A DNA stretch of 64,000 nucleotides from Methanobacterium veterum (lineage in GTDB: Archaea; Methanobacteriota; Methanobacteria; Methanobacteriales; Methanobacteriaceae), in NCBI RefSeq assembly GCF_000745485.1, contig NZ_JQJK01000008.1, positions 62,001-126,000 of the forward strand, read 5' to 3'. The notes under the pieces are model-generated. The model was given only the letters and a program-made list of their open reading frames with translations. It ran no database searches and was not told the origin of the DNA. The first letter of the stretch is position 1, and each line of letters begins with the position of its first letter. The translations under genes were made by a program, and so were the position numbers. Shown here piece after piece: positions 48,599 to 59,592 of this stretch.

Positions 48599-49324
48599 TT
48601 ATCTTCTTCGCCCTGTTCTTTTAGCAGCAATTGAACCAACTTTTCTTCCTGCTGGCGCATGTCTTGAAACTGTAGTTGGCCTTCCTGGATGTTGTCTGTT
48701 TCCACCACCGTGTGGGTGATCTACAGCGTTCATTGCTACTCCTCTAACACTAACATTCTTTTTACCTTTAGCATTTAAAGCATAGAACCTGTTTCCGGCT
48801 TTGAGGAACGGTTTTTCCTTTCTTCCTCCTCCAGCAACGACTCCTATTGTTGCTCTGCAGGCAGGGTTGAATGCTTTCAATTCTCCAGATGGCAATTCAA
48901 CGATTGCCTTTCCTACATCATGGGTTATTAAAGAAGCGTAAGTACCAGATGATTTAACGAATTTTCCGCCATCTCCTGGATTTTTTTCAAGATTATATAA
49001 TGGTGTACCTTCCGGAATTTGTGCAAGTGGTAATGCGTTTCCAGCCTTTATTGGTGCTGAAACTCCAAATTCTATATCATCATTTATTTGTACACTTTCT
49101 GGCGCTAAAACAAGTAACTTTTCGCCATTTTCAAACTTTACTAATGCCACTGGTGCACTTCTTCCAGGGTCATGAATAATGTCAGCAATTTTTCCTTTTA
49201 AACTGCCTTCCTTTTCTATATTATCATATGATCGGTATTCGATTTTTCCTTTAAATCGATGCGACGCACTTCTGTGAGTAGGGGTTCCCCTTCCTCTCCT
49301 CTGTGATATCAAACGTTTTCCCAT
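48599..49324 (-). CDS. rplB: 50S ribosomal protein uL2
   Basis: 241 residues. GKRLISQRRGRGTPTHRSASHRF at the start and MNAVDHPHGGGNRQHPGRPT near the end, with the conserved His close to the peptidyl transferase centre, identify it. The ATG at 49324 with GGA before it is preferred to an in-frame start six codons upstream. Confidence 0.96.
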   Translation of the reverse strand: MGKRLISQRRGRGTPTHRSASHRFKGKIEYRSYDNIEKEGSLKGKIADIIHDPGRSAPVALVKFENGEKLLVLAPESVQINDDIEFGVSAPIKAGNALPLAQIPEGTPLYNLEKNPGDGGKFVKSSGTYASLITHDVGKAIVELPSGELKAFNPACRATIGVVAGGGRKEKPFLKAGNRFYALNAKGKKNVSVRGVAMNAVDHPHGGGNRQHPGRPTTVSRHAPAGRKVGSIAAKRTGRRR

Positions 49325-49387
49325 TTTTATTCCTCCATACATGACCTTAAAAAGGTCTTTGCGGATATCAAATTAAATTAAAGAATA

Positions 49388-49648
49388 TTAGAATACTCCC
49401 ATTTTAACTGCTATATCCTCTGCGCTATGTTCTGCTGCCAATTTAATATAGGCTATTTTAACACCTTTAGATGTAACTTGGGTGTTTACTCTTTCCACTT
49501 TAACAGCATAAAGGTCTTCAAATGCATTTTTGATCTCAGACTTTTTAGCAGTCCTTATTACTACAAATGTTAATTCATTGTTTTGATCAATTGCATTCAT
49601 ACTTTTTTCTGTTAAATGAGGTTTTATTATTATTGAATAAGGATCCAT
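49388..49648 (-). CDS. rplW: 50S ribosomal protein uL23
   Basis: 86 residues. DPYSIIIKPHLTEKSMNAID and KSEIKNAFEDLYAVKVERVNT identify it; it forms the exit-site docking platform. 18 bases after uL4. Confidence 0.96.
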   Translation of the reverse strand: MDPYSIIIKPHLTEKSMNAIDQNNELTFVVIRTAKKSEIKNAFEDLYAVKVERVNTQVTSKGVKIAYIKLAAEHSAEDIAVKMGVF

Positions 49649-49666
49649 GTTTACACGTCCTTTAAC

Positions 49667-50449
49667 TTATTGGAAAAGTTCACCTAACTTTTCAATTGCA
49701 GATTTGGTGAATATTGTAAATCTTCCAGGATGTGTACCTGGTGCTAAAAGTTCGGTGTTTAAATTTTCAACAGATACAATGTCAACTCCAGGGTGGTTTC
49801 TTGCACCTAAGCTTATTCCTTTATCTTCCCCGACAACTATTAGTGGTCCTTTTGGTACTTTGTATTTCCTACCCCTCATTTTACCTTTTCCGGCTCTAAT
49901 TGTTTTACCGGTTTTAGCTCTGACAATGTCATCCATTATTCCGAGTTTTTTGAATATTTCTCTTGTTTCTTTAGTGCTTTTAATTTTAGCTAATTCATCA
50001 TCAATTACAAATGGAACCTGAGGCACGTTTTCAATTTTGTGTCCCCTGTTTTCTACCAGTTCTTTGTTGGTAGTTGCAGCAATTGCTGACCTTATTGCTA
50101 ATCTTCTTTCTTTCCTGTTTATTTTCTCGTGGTAAACCTTTATAGGCCTTGGTGGGTGTGCTTTTCTACCACCTATAGCTTGAGGTACGAATGCTGCTTT
50201 AGAACCTGCAGGGTGTCTGCTTCCTTTTACACGAGGCACCATTGCTGCACCACGGCCAGAACCGTAAGATTCAGCAGTTGTTCTTTTTCCTGCCATAGGG
50301 TCTGTACCCCATGGTTGGATCCTTGCTGTTTGTGAAGAAATGACTGCTCTTTTAATGATGTCTGGTCTAAATTCTTCGTTGAAAATATCAGGTAGCTTGA
50401 TTTCGTCTATGACTTCGCCTTCCAGTGAATAAACCTTGATCTTTTTCAT
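49667..50449 (-). CDS. rplD: 50S ribosomal protein uL4
   Basis: 260 residues, archaeal type. [17 protein letters not shown], the tunnel loop [21 protein letters not shown] and [28 protein letters not shown] identify it. It follows uL3 by 43 bases. Confidence 0.96.
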   Translation of the reverse strand: MKKIKVYSLEGEVIDEIKLPDIFNEEFRPDIIKRAVISSQTARIQPWGTDPMAGKRTTAESYGSGRGAAMVPRVKGSRHPAGSKAAFVPQAIGGRKAHPPRPIKVYHEKINRKERRLAIRSAIAATTNKELVENRGHKIENVPQVPFVIDDELAKIKSTKETREIFKKLGIMDDIVRAKTGKTIRAGKGKMRGRKYKVPKGPLIVVGEDKGISLGARNHPGVDIVSVENLNTELLAPGTHPGRFTIFTKSAIEKLGELFQ

Positions 50450-50492
50450 TTAATATCCCTCTTTAATTATTCCAAATATGATATGATTAATC

Positions 50493-51503
<1,011 letters not shown>

Positions 51504-51533
51504 TTTAATTTACCTCCTTACTTAACAATTCAT

Positions 51534-52361
51534 TCAATTTTCCGAGTTCTCTGCATTTAAAAGAAGGTTAAATGCAGATAAAGTTGTTAAAACCGCCTCT
51601 TCAGTCCTTATAGTAGCAGTTCCTTGAGAGGGAACTGTATTTACTTCAAGATCTATTATGTTTTTTCGGCCCTGAATAAGTTCATGCAAGCCTGAATAAG
51701 GACCACCAAACAAAATAGCCAAATGTCTGGCATCTTTTATCTTGTGCTTTACTTCATCTAAAATAGAAGTGATGGGCTCTGCACATCTAGAAGTTCCAAT
51801 AACAAGATCGGGTTTTACTTCTAATATGCTTTCATACAAGTCCTTATAAGTAGATAAAACCTCATAACCCCAGTAAGAATCGGGTTTATCTGGTTCTATT
51901 AATATCTCTTTTTTGCTTATCTTCACTACACGGAAGCTAAACACTTTATTTATGCTGAGTTTATCACGACAAAGTGCGGGTCTATCCGCCCCTATGTCAA
52001 CTATTGTACCTTTTTTAGTCCTTTTTACGGTGAACCCTTGCCTATAATCGCCTACATTGAGTTCTCCTGTAGGATGGTGGGGAGTTCTAAGTGGTGGAAG
52101 AATTCCCACGTTTTTTAATTCCCTTGTGATTGGAAATACCTTTTTTCTAAGGTATTGAGGCGTATTCATATAAGTGAGAACATCACTAATAAACTTTACC
52201 TCTTTCTCATTAGAAATATCGTTGTAAACGACAATCTTATCCGCCCTAAATATTGCCGCAGATCTACCAATCAACCCTACCTTATAAGTTTTTATCCTCA
52301 AATCTTTACTCTCAGCAGTTATTGAGGCAGGTATAAAAATGGATAAATGTCTTAATGTCAT
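51534..52361 (-). CDS. SPOUT-class RNA methyltransferase (DUF171/COG2106 family)
   Basis: 275 residues. RHLSIFIPASITAESKDLRIKTYKVG opens the SPOUT fold, an OB-like insert follows (GDYRQGFTVKRTKKGTIVDIG), and the knot region RHLAILFGGPYSGLHELIQG closes it. The eukaryotic homologue is SPOUT1 (CENP-32); archaeal members are expected to modify rRNA, but the site is not known to me. It is the first gene of the ribosomal operon, and this place is conserved in related methanogens as far as I recall, which supports a ribosome role. Confidence 0.9.
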   Translation of the reverse strand: MTLRHLSIFIPASITAESKDLRIKTYKVGLIGRSAAIFRADKIVVYNDISNEKEVKFISDVLTYMNTPQYLRKKVFPITRELKNVGILPPLRTPHHPTGELNVGDYRQGFTVKRTKKGTIVDIGADRPALCRDKLSINKVFSFRVVKISKKEILIEPDKPDSYWGYEVLSTYKDLYESILEVKPDLVIGTSRCAEPITSILDEVKHKIKDARHLAILFGGPYSGLHELIQGRKNIIDLEVNTVPSQGTATIRTEEAVLTTLSAFNLLLNAENSEN

Positions 52362-52425
52362 TTTCCACTATCTGTTTCCTATCTTTAATAAATATATAGT
52401 GCAACCTTTTTAGATTTAGCTTAAG

Positions 52426-52437
52426 TTATATATAAAT
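52426..52437 (-). promoter_or_regulatory. TATA box of the ribosomal superoperon
   Basis: ATTTATATATAA on the minus strand lies about 65 bases before the start of the SPOUT gene and is the clearest TATA element in the spacer. A second AT-rich candidate (CTATATATTTATTA) lies nearer, at 52388-52402. Transcription would begin about 25 bases after the first box, giving a leader of about 40 bases. Confidence 0.5.
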
Positions 52438-52582
52438 ACTAAGATACAATATTATTACTCTCAAAATTATTTTATAATAATTTATGATTTAGGGCTATTT
52501 AATAGTTTGTATATCAAATAACATCACTAATTATAGAGTTTTTTATATATAAAATTATGGGAGGTTAAACTCTCCATTTTAT

Positions 52583-53233
52583 CTATTCCTTCTTTTGAAT
52601 CCGCAGTACAATCACATCTATATCGATCTTTTCCTTTTCATGAAAATGATAAGTGCGGGGTATGGGAAAACTATAAGAGAATTTGTGTGTTATGCAACCA
52701 CCCAATTTATTAAAGAATCTTTCTACAAATGGTTCCGTCTCAAGTATATGAAATGAATATACAACAGGAGCAATTTCCATAGATTTAGTCATGAAAATTC
52801 TATCTGCTTCTTTCCTTTTTGTTTTTTGTGCTCCAAACGGAGGGTTCTGAATCACAGTATCCGCATTTCCAGCAAAATCTTGAATATCTCTTGAAATGAA
52901 TTCCATATCATCTTCAACACCCATTTTTGATGCCTGAGTTCTCGCAATTTCCAATGCGCCAGGATCAATATCCACACCAGTAACTTCTCTAGCTCCAAGT
53001 AAAACAGACCCAATAGCAAATATACCAGTACCGCAGCCTAAATCAATTACTTTTTTATCTTTTATATCTCCCAAAGAGTATGCATTCCATAAAATATCAG
53101 AAGCAATGTTTGAAGGCGTTGTGTACTGTTCCAGATGAACCTTTGGAGATTTATGGGGCGGAATTTGTTGAAGCATCATTTCAAGGTGTCTTTTTTTTGT
53201 AATTGTTACTTTTTTACTCATTTTAGCATCCAT
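52583..53233 (-). CDS. METTL5-like class I methyltransferase
   Basis: 216 residues. SAM-binding motif I is VIDLGCGTGIFAIG, the following acidic position lies in VTGVDIDPGALEIA, and the catalytic NPPFG marks an N6-adenine type enzyme. The N-terminal LEQYTTPSNIASDILWNA is typical of the METTL5 group (COG2263), which methylates small-subunit rRNA in eukaryotes. The archaeal target is inferred. The start is uncertain: ATG at 53233 or 53221, neither with ideal spacing to GGAT. Long spacers separate it from its neighbours. Confidence 0.87.
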   Translation of the reverse strand: MDAKMSKKVTITKKRHLEMMLQQIPPHKSPKVHLEQYTTPSNIASDILWNAYSLGDIKDKKVIDLGCGTGIFAIGSVLLGAREVTGVDIDPGALEIARTQASKMGVEDDMEFISRDIQDFAGNADTVIQNPPFGAQKTKRKEADRIFMTKSMEIAPVVYSFHILETEPFVERFFNKLGGCITHKFSYSFPIPRTYHFHEKEKIDIDVIVLRIQKKE

Positions 53234-53249
53234 ATCCTACTTATATTAA

Positions 53250-53379
53250 ACTTAAGAGGCTGTATCCAGATTTGCAAACATCAAAAACGAAGTTTTTGAT
53301 ATTGTTTGCAGCATTGATTTTCGAAAAGTTTTACTTATTTTTTTTTCCAGATTTTGAATTACCGGACAGCCTCTTTAAT
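53250..53379. repeat. branched non-coding element bounded by inverted repeats
   Basis: AAGAGGCTGT (about 53252-53261) and ACAGCCTCTT (about 53368-53377) form the outer arms. Inside, GCAAAC/GTTTGC encloses the hairpin ATCAAAAAC-gaa-GTTTTTGAT. It is a compact, about 130-bp version of the hairpin clusters in the window, here with defined ends, in the divergent spacer between the METTL5-like gene and pycA. Confidence 0.6.
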
Positions 53380-53576
53380 TAGAAATAAATATAGATCAAA
53401 TATAAATTAATAAGTGATCATGAATCATAGCTATAAATAACTAAATTAATCTACGATATCCATGTTAATCTTAAACTTTTAGAATGCGATATCATGTTTA
53501 AATATTGCTAATCATGACAAAAATGTCGTACAAGCTTATGGAGAAACTAATGTAAATAGTGTTGCTAGGTGATATC

Positions 53577-55067
53577 ATGTTTAATAAAATACTGATTGCT
53601 AATCGTGGCGAAATTGCAATAAGAGTAATGAGAGCATGTAAAGAGCTCGGCGTAAAAAGCGTCGCTGTATACTCTGATGCAGATTCAAATTCTCTTTTTG
53701 CAAAATATGCTAATGAAGCTTATAATATAGGAAATCCAAGTCCATCACAAAGTTATCTAAACATTGAAAAGATAATTGATGTTGCAGAAAAAAGTGGTGC
53801 TGAAGCAATTCATCCAGGTTATGGATTTTTAGCCGAAAATCCTAAATTAGGATTTGAATGTGAAAAACACGGTATCAAATTAATAGGGCCAAAAGGAAAT
53901 ATTATAGAATCCATGGGAAGTAAAATTGAGTCTAAAAAGTTAATGGAAAAAGCAGGAGTTCCTGTTGTTCCAGGTACTGCCAAAGGAATAACTGACATTG
54001 ATGAAGCAGTTGATATAGCAGAATCAATTGGATACCCTGTTATTGTGAAAGCATCTGCAGGAGGTGGGGGAATTGGAATGCGTACAGTTTATGAAGAAGA
54101 CGAACTTGTACGTGCAATTGAATCCACACAGTCAGTTGCAGCCTCTGCATTTGGAGACTCAACCATCTATATTGAAAAATACATAGAAGAACCAAGGCAC
54201 ATTGAATTCCAGATACTCGCAGATGAACACGGGAATACCATTCACGCTGCAGACAGAGAATGTTCAATTCAAAGAAGACATCAAAAACTGATTGAAGAAG
54301 CACCTTCCCCAATTATGACCGAAGAACTTCGAGAAGAGATGGGTAGTGCTGCAGTTAGAGCCGCTTCTTCCATAGGTTACACCAATGCAGGAACTGTTGA
54401 ATTTTTATATTCAAACGGCGAATTTTACTTCCTGGAAATGAACACCCGTATACAGGTGGAACACCCTATTACCGAAATAATAACCGGAATAGACCTTGTA
54501 AAAGAGCAGCTTAAAATAGCATCTGGTGAAGAGCTCTGCTGCAGACAGGAAGACATTACAGTCAGAGGGCACGCTATAGAATGCAGAATAAATGCAGAGG
54601 ATCCAATGAATGATTTTGCTCCAAATCCTGGTAAAATAACTGGATACCGTTCTCCGGGAGGAATAGGAGTCAGGGTTGACAGTGGAGTTTACATGAATTA
54701 TACAATACCCTCCTTTTACGATTCCATGATATCCAAACTTATAGTTTATGGAATGACAAGGGATGAATGTATAGCACGTATGAGAAGGGCCCTGAATGAA
54801 TATATTATATTGGGAGTTAAAACAACTGTCCCATTCCATAAATCAATGATGCTGAGTGAAAGCTTCATAAAAGCCAAATTACACACCCACTTCGTTGACG
54901 AGTACCGTGATGAAATCATGGGACACATGGCACAGGTAATGAAAGCTGATGAAAAGATTGTAGCCAGGTTAAAATCTACATTCTTACCGTCCCCCAAAAT
55001 TGCTGCAGTGTCTGCTGCTGTAAATAGTTATGTAACAAACTTAAATAATTCCAAAAAGGAATTATAA
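53577..55067 (+). CDS. pycA: pyruvate carboxylase subunit A (biotin carboxylase)
   Basis: It carboxylates biotin at the expense of ATP; subunit B, not in this window, transfers the CO2 to pyruvate to form oxaloacetate. The 496 residues show [18 protein letters not shown], the ATP-grasp glycine loop [27 protein letters not shown] and [14 protein letters not shown]. The ATG at 53577 is preceded by GGTGATATC; a TTG 18 bases upstream lies ahead of that binding site and is rejected. birA follows 48 bases later, a pairing known from Methanothermobacter. Confidence 0.95.
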   Translation: MFNKILIANRGEIAIRVMRACKELGVKSVAVYSDADSNSLFAKYANEAYNIGNPSPSQSYLNIEKIIDVAEKSGAEAIHPGYGFLAENPKLGFECEKHGIKLIGPKGNIIESMGSKIESKKLMEKAGVPVVPGTAKGITDIDEAVDIAESIGYPVIVKASAGGGGIGMRTVYEEDELVRAIESTQSVAASAFGDSTIYIEKYIEEPRHIEFQILADEHGNTIHAADRECSIQRRHQKLIEEAPSPIMTEELREEMGSAAVRAASSIGYTNAGTVEFLYSNGEFYFLEMNTRIQVEHPITEIITGIDLVKEQLKIASGEELCCRQEDITVRGHAIECRINAEDPMNDFAPNPGKITGYRSPGGIGVRVDSGVYMNYTIPSFYDSMISKLIVYGMTRDECIARMRRALNEYIILGVKTTVPFHKSMMLSESFIKAKLHTHFVDEYRDEIMGHMAQVMKADEKIVARLKSTFLPSPKIAAVSAAVNSYVTNLNNSKKEL

Positions 55068-55115
55068 TTATTTTTTTCACTTATATTATTATATTAAAAG
55101 AAAATCGGTGTTAAA

Positions 55116-56081
55116 ATGAAAGATAAAGTGTTAGAAACTCTTTATGAAAAAAAAGGCGAATATATCTCCCTTGACAGCATAGCTTCCAAACTTGAAATTC
55201 CAGTAGCAGAAGTGCAGGAACATGTAACATCGCTTAAAAATGAAGGATACACTATAGAAACATCCTCTACTGGAGAATTAAAGCTTAAAGAAGATCTAAC
55301 CTTATTACTACCCCATAAACTTAAAGACAGCCTCAAAACCAATTACATTGGGAAAGAAATTCACTATTTTAGAGAAGTGGATTCCACAAACGAAGTTGCA
55401 AAAAAATTAGCCCGAAATGGCGCACCTGAAGGGACAGTTGTAATAGCAGAAAGTCAAAGGAGAGGAAAAGGCAGACGTGGAAAAAAATGGATATCTCCAT
55501 TAGGCGGCGCGTGGTTGTCTATCATCCTGAGACCTAATACATTACCTATTAATGCACCCCAGTTAACATTTATAGCTGGTGTTGCAGCTGCACAGACCAT
55601 AAAAAATGAATACGGACTTGATGCAGGTATAAAATGGCCAAATGATGTTTTAATAGATGATAAAAAAGTTTGCGGCGTATTAACTGAAATAAGCACTGAA
55701 ATAGACACAATTGACTACATCGTTACAGGAATTGGAATCGATGCCAATATTGATGTAAATTTACTCCCTTCAGAACTCCAAGATACAACAACATCTCTTA
55801 AAAGCGAACTGAATCAGGATATATCCCGTATGATACTGGTACAAAAGTTCCTTGGAAATTTCGAAGCAATGTATGATGAGTTCAATAAAGGTAACTTCCA
55901 TGAAATTTTAAAGAAATGGCGTCAGCTTTCCAAAACCATTGGAAGACAGGTAGAAATTAGAAAAGGAACTGAATTTGTCCGTGGGGAAGCCATAGGTGTA
56001 AACAGTAAAGGGGCATTGATTTTAGAACTTGATGATGGAACACTCAGAAAGATTATTTCTGGTGAGTGCAGGCATATTTAG
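55116..56081 (+). CDS. birA: biotin-[acetyl-CoA-carboxylase] ligase with HTH domain
   Basis: It attaches biotin to the carboxylase, here presumably to PycB. The 321 residues begin with a winged-helix domain (1-60, LDSIASKLEIPVAEVQEHV). The ligase domain contains the biotin/AMP loop RRGKGRRGKKW at 115-125, KWPNDVLIDDKKVCGVL and the C-terminal SH3-like part (EFVRGEAIGVNSKGALILELDDG). The HTH suggests that it may also repress transcription, as in E. coli BirA; no operator was identified. It is co-directional with pycA. Confidence 0.95.
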   Translation: MKDKVLETLYEKKGEYISLDSIASKLEIPVAEVQEHVTSLKNEGYTIETSSTGELKLKEDLTLLLPHKLKDSLKTNYIGKEIHYFREVDSTNEVAKKLARNGAPEGTVVIAESQRRGKGRRGKKWISPLGGAWLSIILRPNTLPINAPQLTFIAGVAAAQTIKNEYGLDAGIKWPNDVLIDDKKVCGVLTEISTEIDTIDYIVTGIGIDANIDVNLLPSELQDTTTSLKSELNQDISRMILVQKFLGNFEAMYDEFNKGNFHEILKKWRQLSKTIGRQVEIRKGTEFVRGEAIGVNSKGALILELDDGTLRKIISGECRHI

Positions 56082-56165
56082 AGACTTACATTTTGAGCCT
56101 TTTAGGGACAAACATAATCAATTAAACTAAATTCTAATTTATTTTTTAATTCAATTTTTTTTAAA

Positions 56166-59100
56166 TCAGATATCTTTTGAGTGGGTAAATGGTAATGTGA
56201 AATAAAAAGTTGAACCCATGCCCAGTTCAGATTCAACCCAAATTCTGCCATCATATTGCTCTATTATACGTTTAACAACAGATAAACCTATTCCAGTCCC
56301 TTCATATTTGCCCATTGCATGCAACCGCTTAAAAACTTCAAAAATTTTATCTTTATATTCTTTTTCTATCCCTATCCCATTATCTGCAACAGAAAAAATA
56401 TATTCATTATTTTCTTTATCTATCTGGCATGAGACATGGATTTTTGGAGGTTCATCAGACTTTCTAAATTTAATGGCATTACTAATTAAGTTCTGGAAAA
56501 CTCTAACTATCTGAGCAGGATCAGCCATTACATTTGGAAGATGAACATGTGTAATTTCAGCCTTATTTTTATTGATTAATGCATGTAAATTAAACAAAGC
56601 TTGCTCAAGTTCAGTATTCATATCTACTTCTTTAAATTCAACTTTTTGAGTCCCAACACGAGAATATTCAAGTAATCCCTGAATCATTTCTTTCATACGA
56701 ACAGCAGCATCTACTATAAATTCAATAAATTCATCCGCATCAGAATCTAGTTGGCCACTATATCTTCTTTCAAGAAGCTGTGTAAAACTTGCAATGGTTC
56801 TAAGAGGCTCCTGCAAATCATGGGAAGTAATATAAGCAAACTGCTGAAGTTCATAATTAGAACGTTCCAACTCTTCGATTGTTTCTCTTAATTTCTCTTC
56901 CGCCTTTTTACGTTCAGTAATATCATGCGCAATTACATTAAAAGCAAATATTTCTTCATCCTTTTTTAATGCTTTTAAATAGGTTTCAACGTAATGAATT
57001 TTGCCGTTCTTATCAATAAATCGAGATTCATACGGCTTTAAATTCTTTCCTCTCAAAACTTGGGAAACTTTTTCTATATGCAACGGCATTTCTTCATCAA
57101 GCAATAAGTCCAGTTCTGTAAAATTTTTTCCAATTAAATCTTTCTTAGATACTCCTGTAACTTCCTGTGCTGCATGGTTTACATCCATTAAATTCCCATC
57201 AGTTCTTATAAGTATTGTAGAATCTGGTGATGAATTAAAAAGGGTTCTGTACTTTTGTTCACTCTTTTTAAGCTCATAATCTGCTTTTTTACGCTCCGTT
57301 ATATCACGAGAAATTTCAAGGGCAACATCTGTTGCATTGCGATTAATAAAATGGATAATAACCTCCACAGGTATTTTTATTCCATTTTTAGCTACGTGAA
57401 CTGTTTCAAAACGGACATGACCCTCTTTAGAGAGCTTTTTCATATTTTCAGGTGTTTCAAGCCCTTCATCAATATCAAAAGGACCCATATTTAAAAATTC
57501 ATCCTTACTATAACCCAATCGCTTAATTCCGGCATTATTAACTTCAATATATCGTGTATATTTGCCGTCTTTGCTGCCTTCAATTAAACTAATCATATCT
57601 GTTGCATTATCGAAAATTCCGCGGAACTTCGCTTCACTATCTTTTAAAGCAGCTTCAGCTTTCTTAAGTTCAGTAATGTCCTGATTTGCACCGTAAGTTT
57701 TGATTGTTCGACCTTCATCGTTCTTAATAACTCCATAACGGACTATAATAAAACGTTTTTCACCGTCGGCCCTTATAATTGTGTGTTCAACCTGTCCAAA
57801 AAAGTCAGGATCATCAGTCTTTAAAGCTTTGGTCATTTCTTCATTTACCAGGTGTGATTCTTCAGGAGGAAGAAATTTTTGGGCATATTCTTCAGAAGAC
57901 ATTTTTGATCCTCCTTCATGGTCAGCAGTGGTCCCATACAACTTATAAAACCGATCATCAAAAGTAAACAAGTCTAAACTGACATCATACTCCCAGTAAG
58001 CTAATTTAGCCATGTCCATCGCCAATGTTAGCTTCCTTTCACTCTGGCGTAAATTATTTTCAGTCTTTTTAAGCTCTGTTATATCCTTAATACTTGCCAC
58101 TATATATTTTTCTCCAGAAATATCAGTGTATAACGTTTTTTTAGTAACAAGAATATGCACATTTCCTTCAGAGTCTGTAAATTCTTCTTCATTAACGTTT
58201 TCCACTCCAGTTTTGAACACTTCTTCGTCCTTCTCCCAGAAAACATCCGCTTCATGAGAAGGAAAAAAATCATAATCTGATTTCCCCAGAAGTTCTTCTC
58301 GTGAATAGCCCATGAGTTTGCAGTAAGCATCGTTTAAAAGAATCCAGTAGTGCTGTTTATCCTTCACAAAAACTGGATCAGCGATTGAATTTATAATCTT
58401 ATCAAGATAATTTCTCGATTTAATAAGAGCTTCTTCAGCATGTTTGCGTTCTTGAATTTCTTTTCGCAGCGCATGATTAGACTCATTAAGTTCTCTAGTT
58501 CGCTTTTTTACTTTTAATTCCAGATTATTATGGGCTTCCTGCAGTTCTTTTAAAATTAAATTCTTTGATTTTGAGGCCTCAAACATCAAATGTTTGAAAG
58601 CATTTTCAGCGTCTTTACGCTTGGTAATATCTGTCCCAATACTTAAAACACCTGTAACATTGCCCTCATCATCATAAATACCTTTATTTGTCCATGAAAC
58701 CCAAACTCTTCTCTTATCATGAGTTATATTCTCATTTTCCATATTAATATGGGATTCAGGATCACTTACAATCAGGTTAATGAGTTCTCTGAGATTTCTT
58801 CCCGAAGATTCAGTTTCAGGAACTATTGTACCAATAACATTTTTTCCCATAATTTTTTCTTTATTAAAACCAAAAAATTTCTCAGCAAATTCATTAAAAA
58901 ATGTAATTCGTCCTTTTTTATCCATCTTAAGGATAATGCTATTGGCATTTTCAACCAGTTCACGATATTTCTTTTCATTTTCCGTTAATCTTTCTTCAAT
59001 TTTTTTACGTTCAGTAATATCCTGAATCTGCACTAAATACCCAGAATCAACAGCAGAAATAGTAAAATCTAAGTAGGCAGTCCCTGATCTGGTAGGATCA

Positions 59101-59324
59101 TAATATCCTGCCTCCCCCATATCTTCAAAATTTATTTGGGACTGAAATTTAATTACCCCTTCACCGATCAGCTTTTCCTTCCTAGAAACAACATCAGGAT
59201 TGTTAAATAGATTTACACTTACATCCTCTGATTCTGGAATTCCAGCTATCTCCTTAGCTGATTGATTTGCAGCGATCAATTTACCTTCTTTATCATAAAA
59301 TAAAATACCTATTGGAGATTTCAA
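56166..59324 (-). CDS. multi-PAS sensor histidine kinase, cytosolic
   Basis: 1052 residues without membrane segments. Six PAS/PAC units occur in a row (about 1-105, 118-237, 305-417, 428-553, 560-683, 690-805), several ending in the typical DITERKKAE, with a coiled coil near 240-300. HisKA has His835 in YITSHDLQEPLRT; the ATPase domain has NLISNAIKF, DNGIGI and GTGIGLSV. No response regulator is near. The assigned start is TTG at 59324, yet PAS-like sequence (ETDIKFREIFLKSPIGI) continues upstream in frame to a TAG at about 59374, with no ATG, GTG or TTG. An ATG one frame away near 59382 with AGGATAGG before it suggests a frameshifted original start. Confidence 0.88.
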   Translation of the reverse strand: MKSPIGILFYDKEGKLIAANQSAKEIAGIPESEDVSVNLFNNPDVVSRKEKLIGEGVIKFQSQINFEDMGEAGYYDPTRSGTAYLDFTISAVDSGYLVQIQDITERKKIEERLTENEKKYRELVENANSIILKMDKKGRITFFNEFAEKFFGFNKEKIMGKNVIGTIVPETESSGRNLRELINLIVSDPESHINMENENITHDKRRVWVSWTNKGIYDDEGNVTGVLSIGTDITKRKDAENAFKHLMFEASKSKNLILKELQEAHNNLELKVKKRTRELNESNHALRKEIQERKHAEEALIKSRNYLDKIINSIADPVFVKDKQHYWILLNDAYCKLMGYSREELLGKSDYDFFPSHEADVFWEKDEEVFKTGVENVNEEEFTDSEGNVHILVTKKTLYTDISGEKYIVASIKDITELKKTENNLRQSERKLTLAMDMAKLAYWEYDVSLDLFTFDDRFYKLYGTTADHEGGSKMSSEEYAQKFLPPEESHLVNEEMTKALKTDDPDFFGQVEHTIIRADGEKRFIIVRYGVIKNDEGRTIKTYGANQDITELKKAEAALKDSEAKFRGIFDNATDMISLIEGSKDGKYTRYIEVNNAGIKRLGYSKDEFLNMGPFDIDEGLETPENMKKLSKEGHVRFETVHVAKNGIKIPVEVIIHFINRNATDVALEISRDITERKKADYELKKSEQKYRTLFNSSPDSTILIRTDGNLMDVNHAAQEVTGVSKKDLIGKNFTELDLLLDEEMPLHIEKVSQVLRGKNLKPYESRFIDKNGKIHYVETYLKALKKDEEIFAFNVIAHDITERKKAEEKLRETIEELERSNYELQQFAYITSHDLQEPLRTIASFTQLLERRYSGQLDSDADEFIEFIVDAAVRMKEMIQGLLEYSRVGTQKVEFKEVDMNTELEQALFNLHALINKNKAEITHVHLPNVMADPAQIVRVFQNLISNAIKFRKSDEPPKIHVSCQIDKENNEYIFSVADNGIGIEKEYKDKIFEVFKRLHAMGKYEGTGIGLSVVKRIIEQYDGRIWVESELGMGSTFYFTLPFTHSKDI

Positions 59325-59592
59325 GAAAATTTCCCTGAATTTAATATCAGTTTCTTTAAATATAATTCCTCCGAACTATATTCATTTCCTATCCTCGTTA
59401 ATTACTCTAATTTTTTAAGATAAATAACTTATGATTTATGCAATAAAACTCCTGCGCAATTTTGTTCTTATTCATGTTTTATCAAATTATTTATCTAATT
59501 TAACCGTTCAAATGATTGATTTTTAAAATATACATTAAAATAGAGGATTTACGCCCCACATAAAGATATACTTAAGATTAATCCCTGCAACT
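59325..59592. other. divergence-free spacer with the possible lost 5' end of the kinase
   Basis: Between rtcA and the histidine kinase gene nothing is encoded apart from the possible upstream extension of the kinase at 59325-59384, including GGAGG on the minus strand. The rest is AT-rich. Confidence 0.4.
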
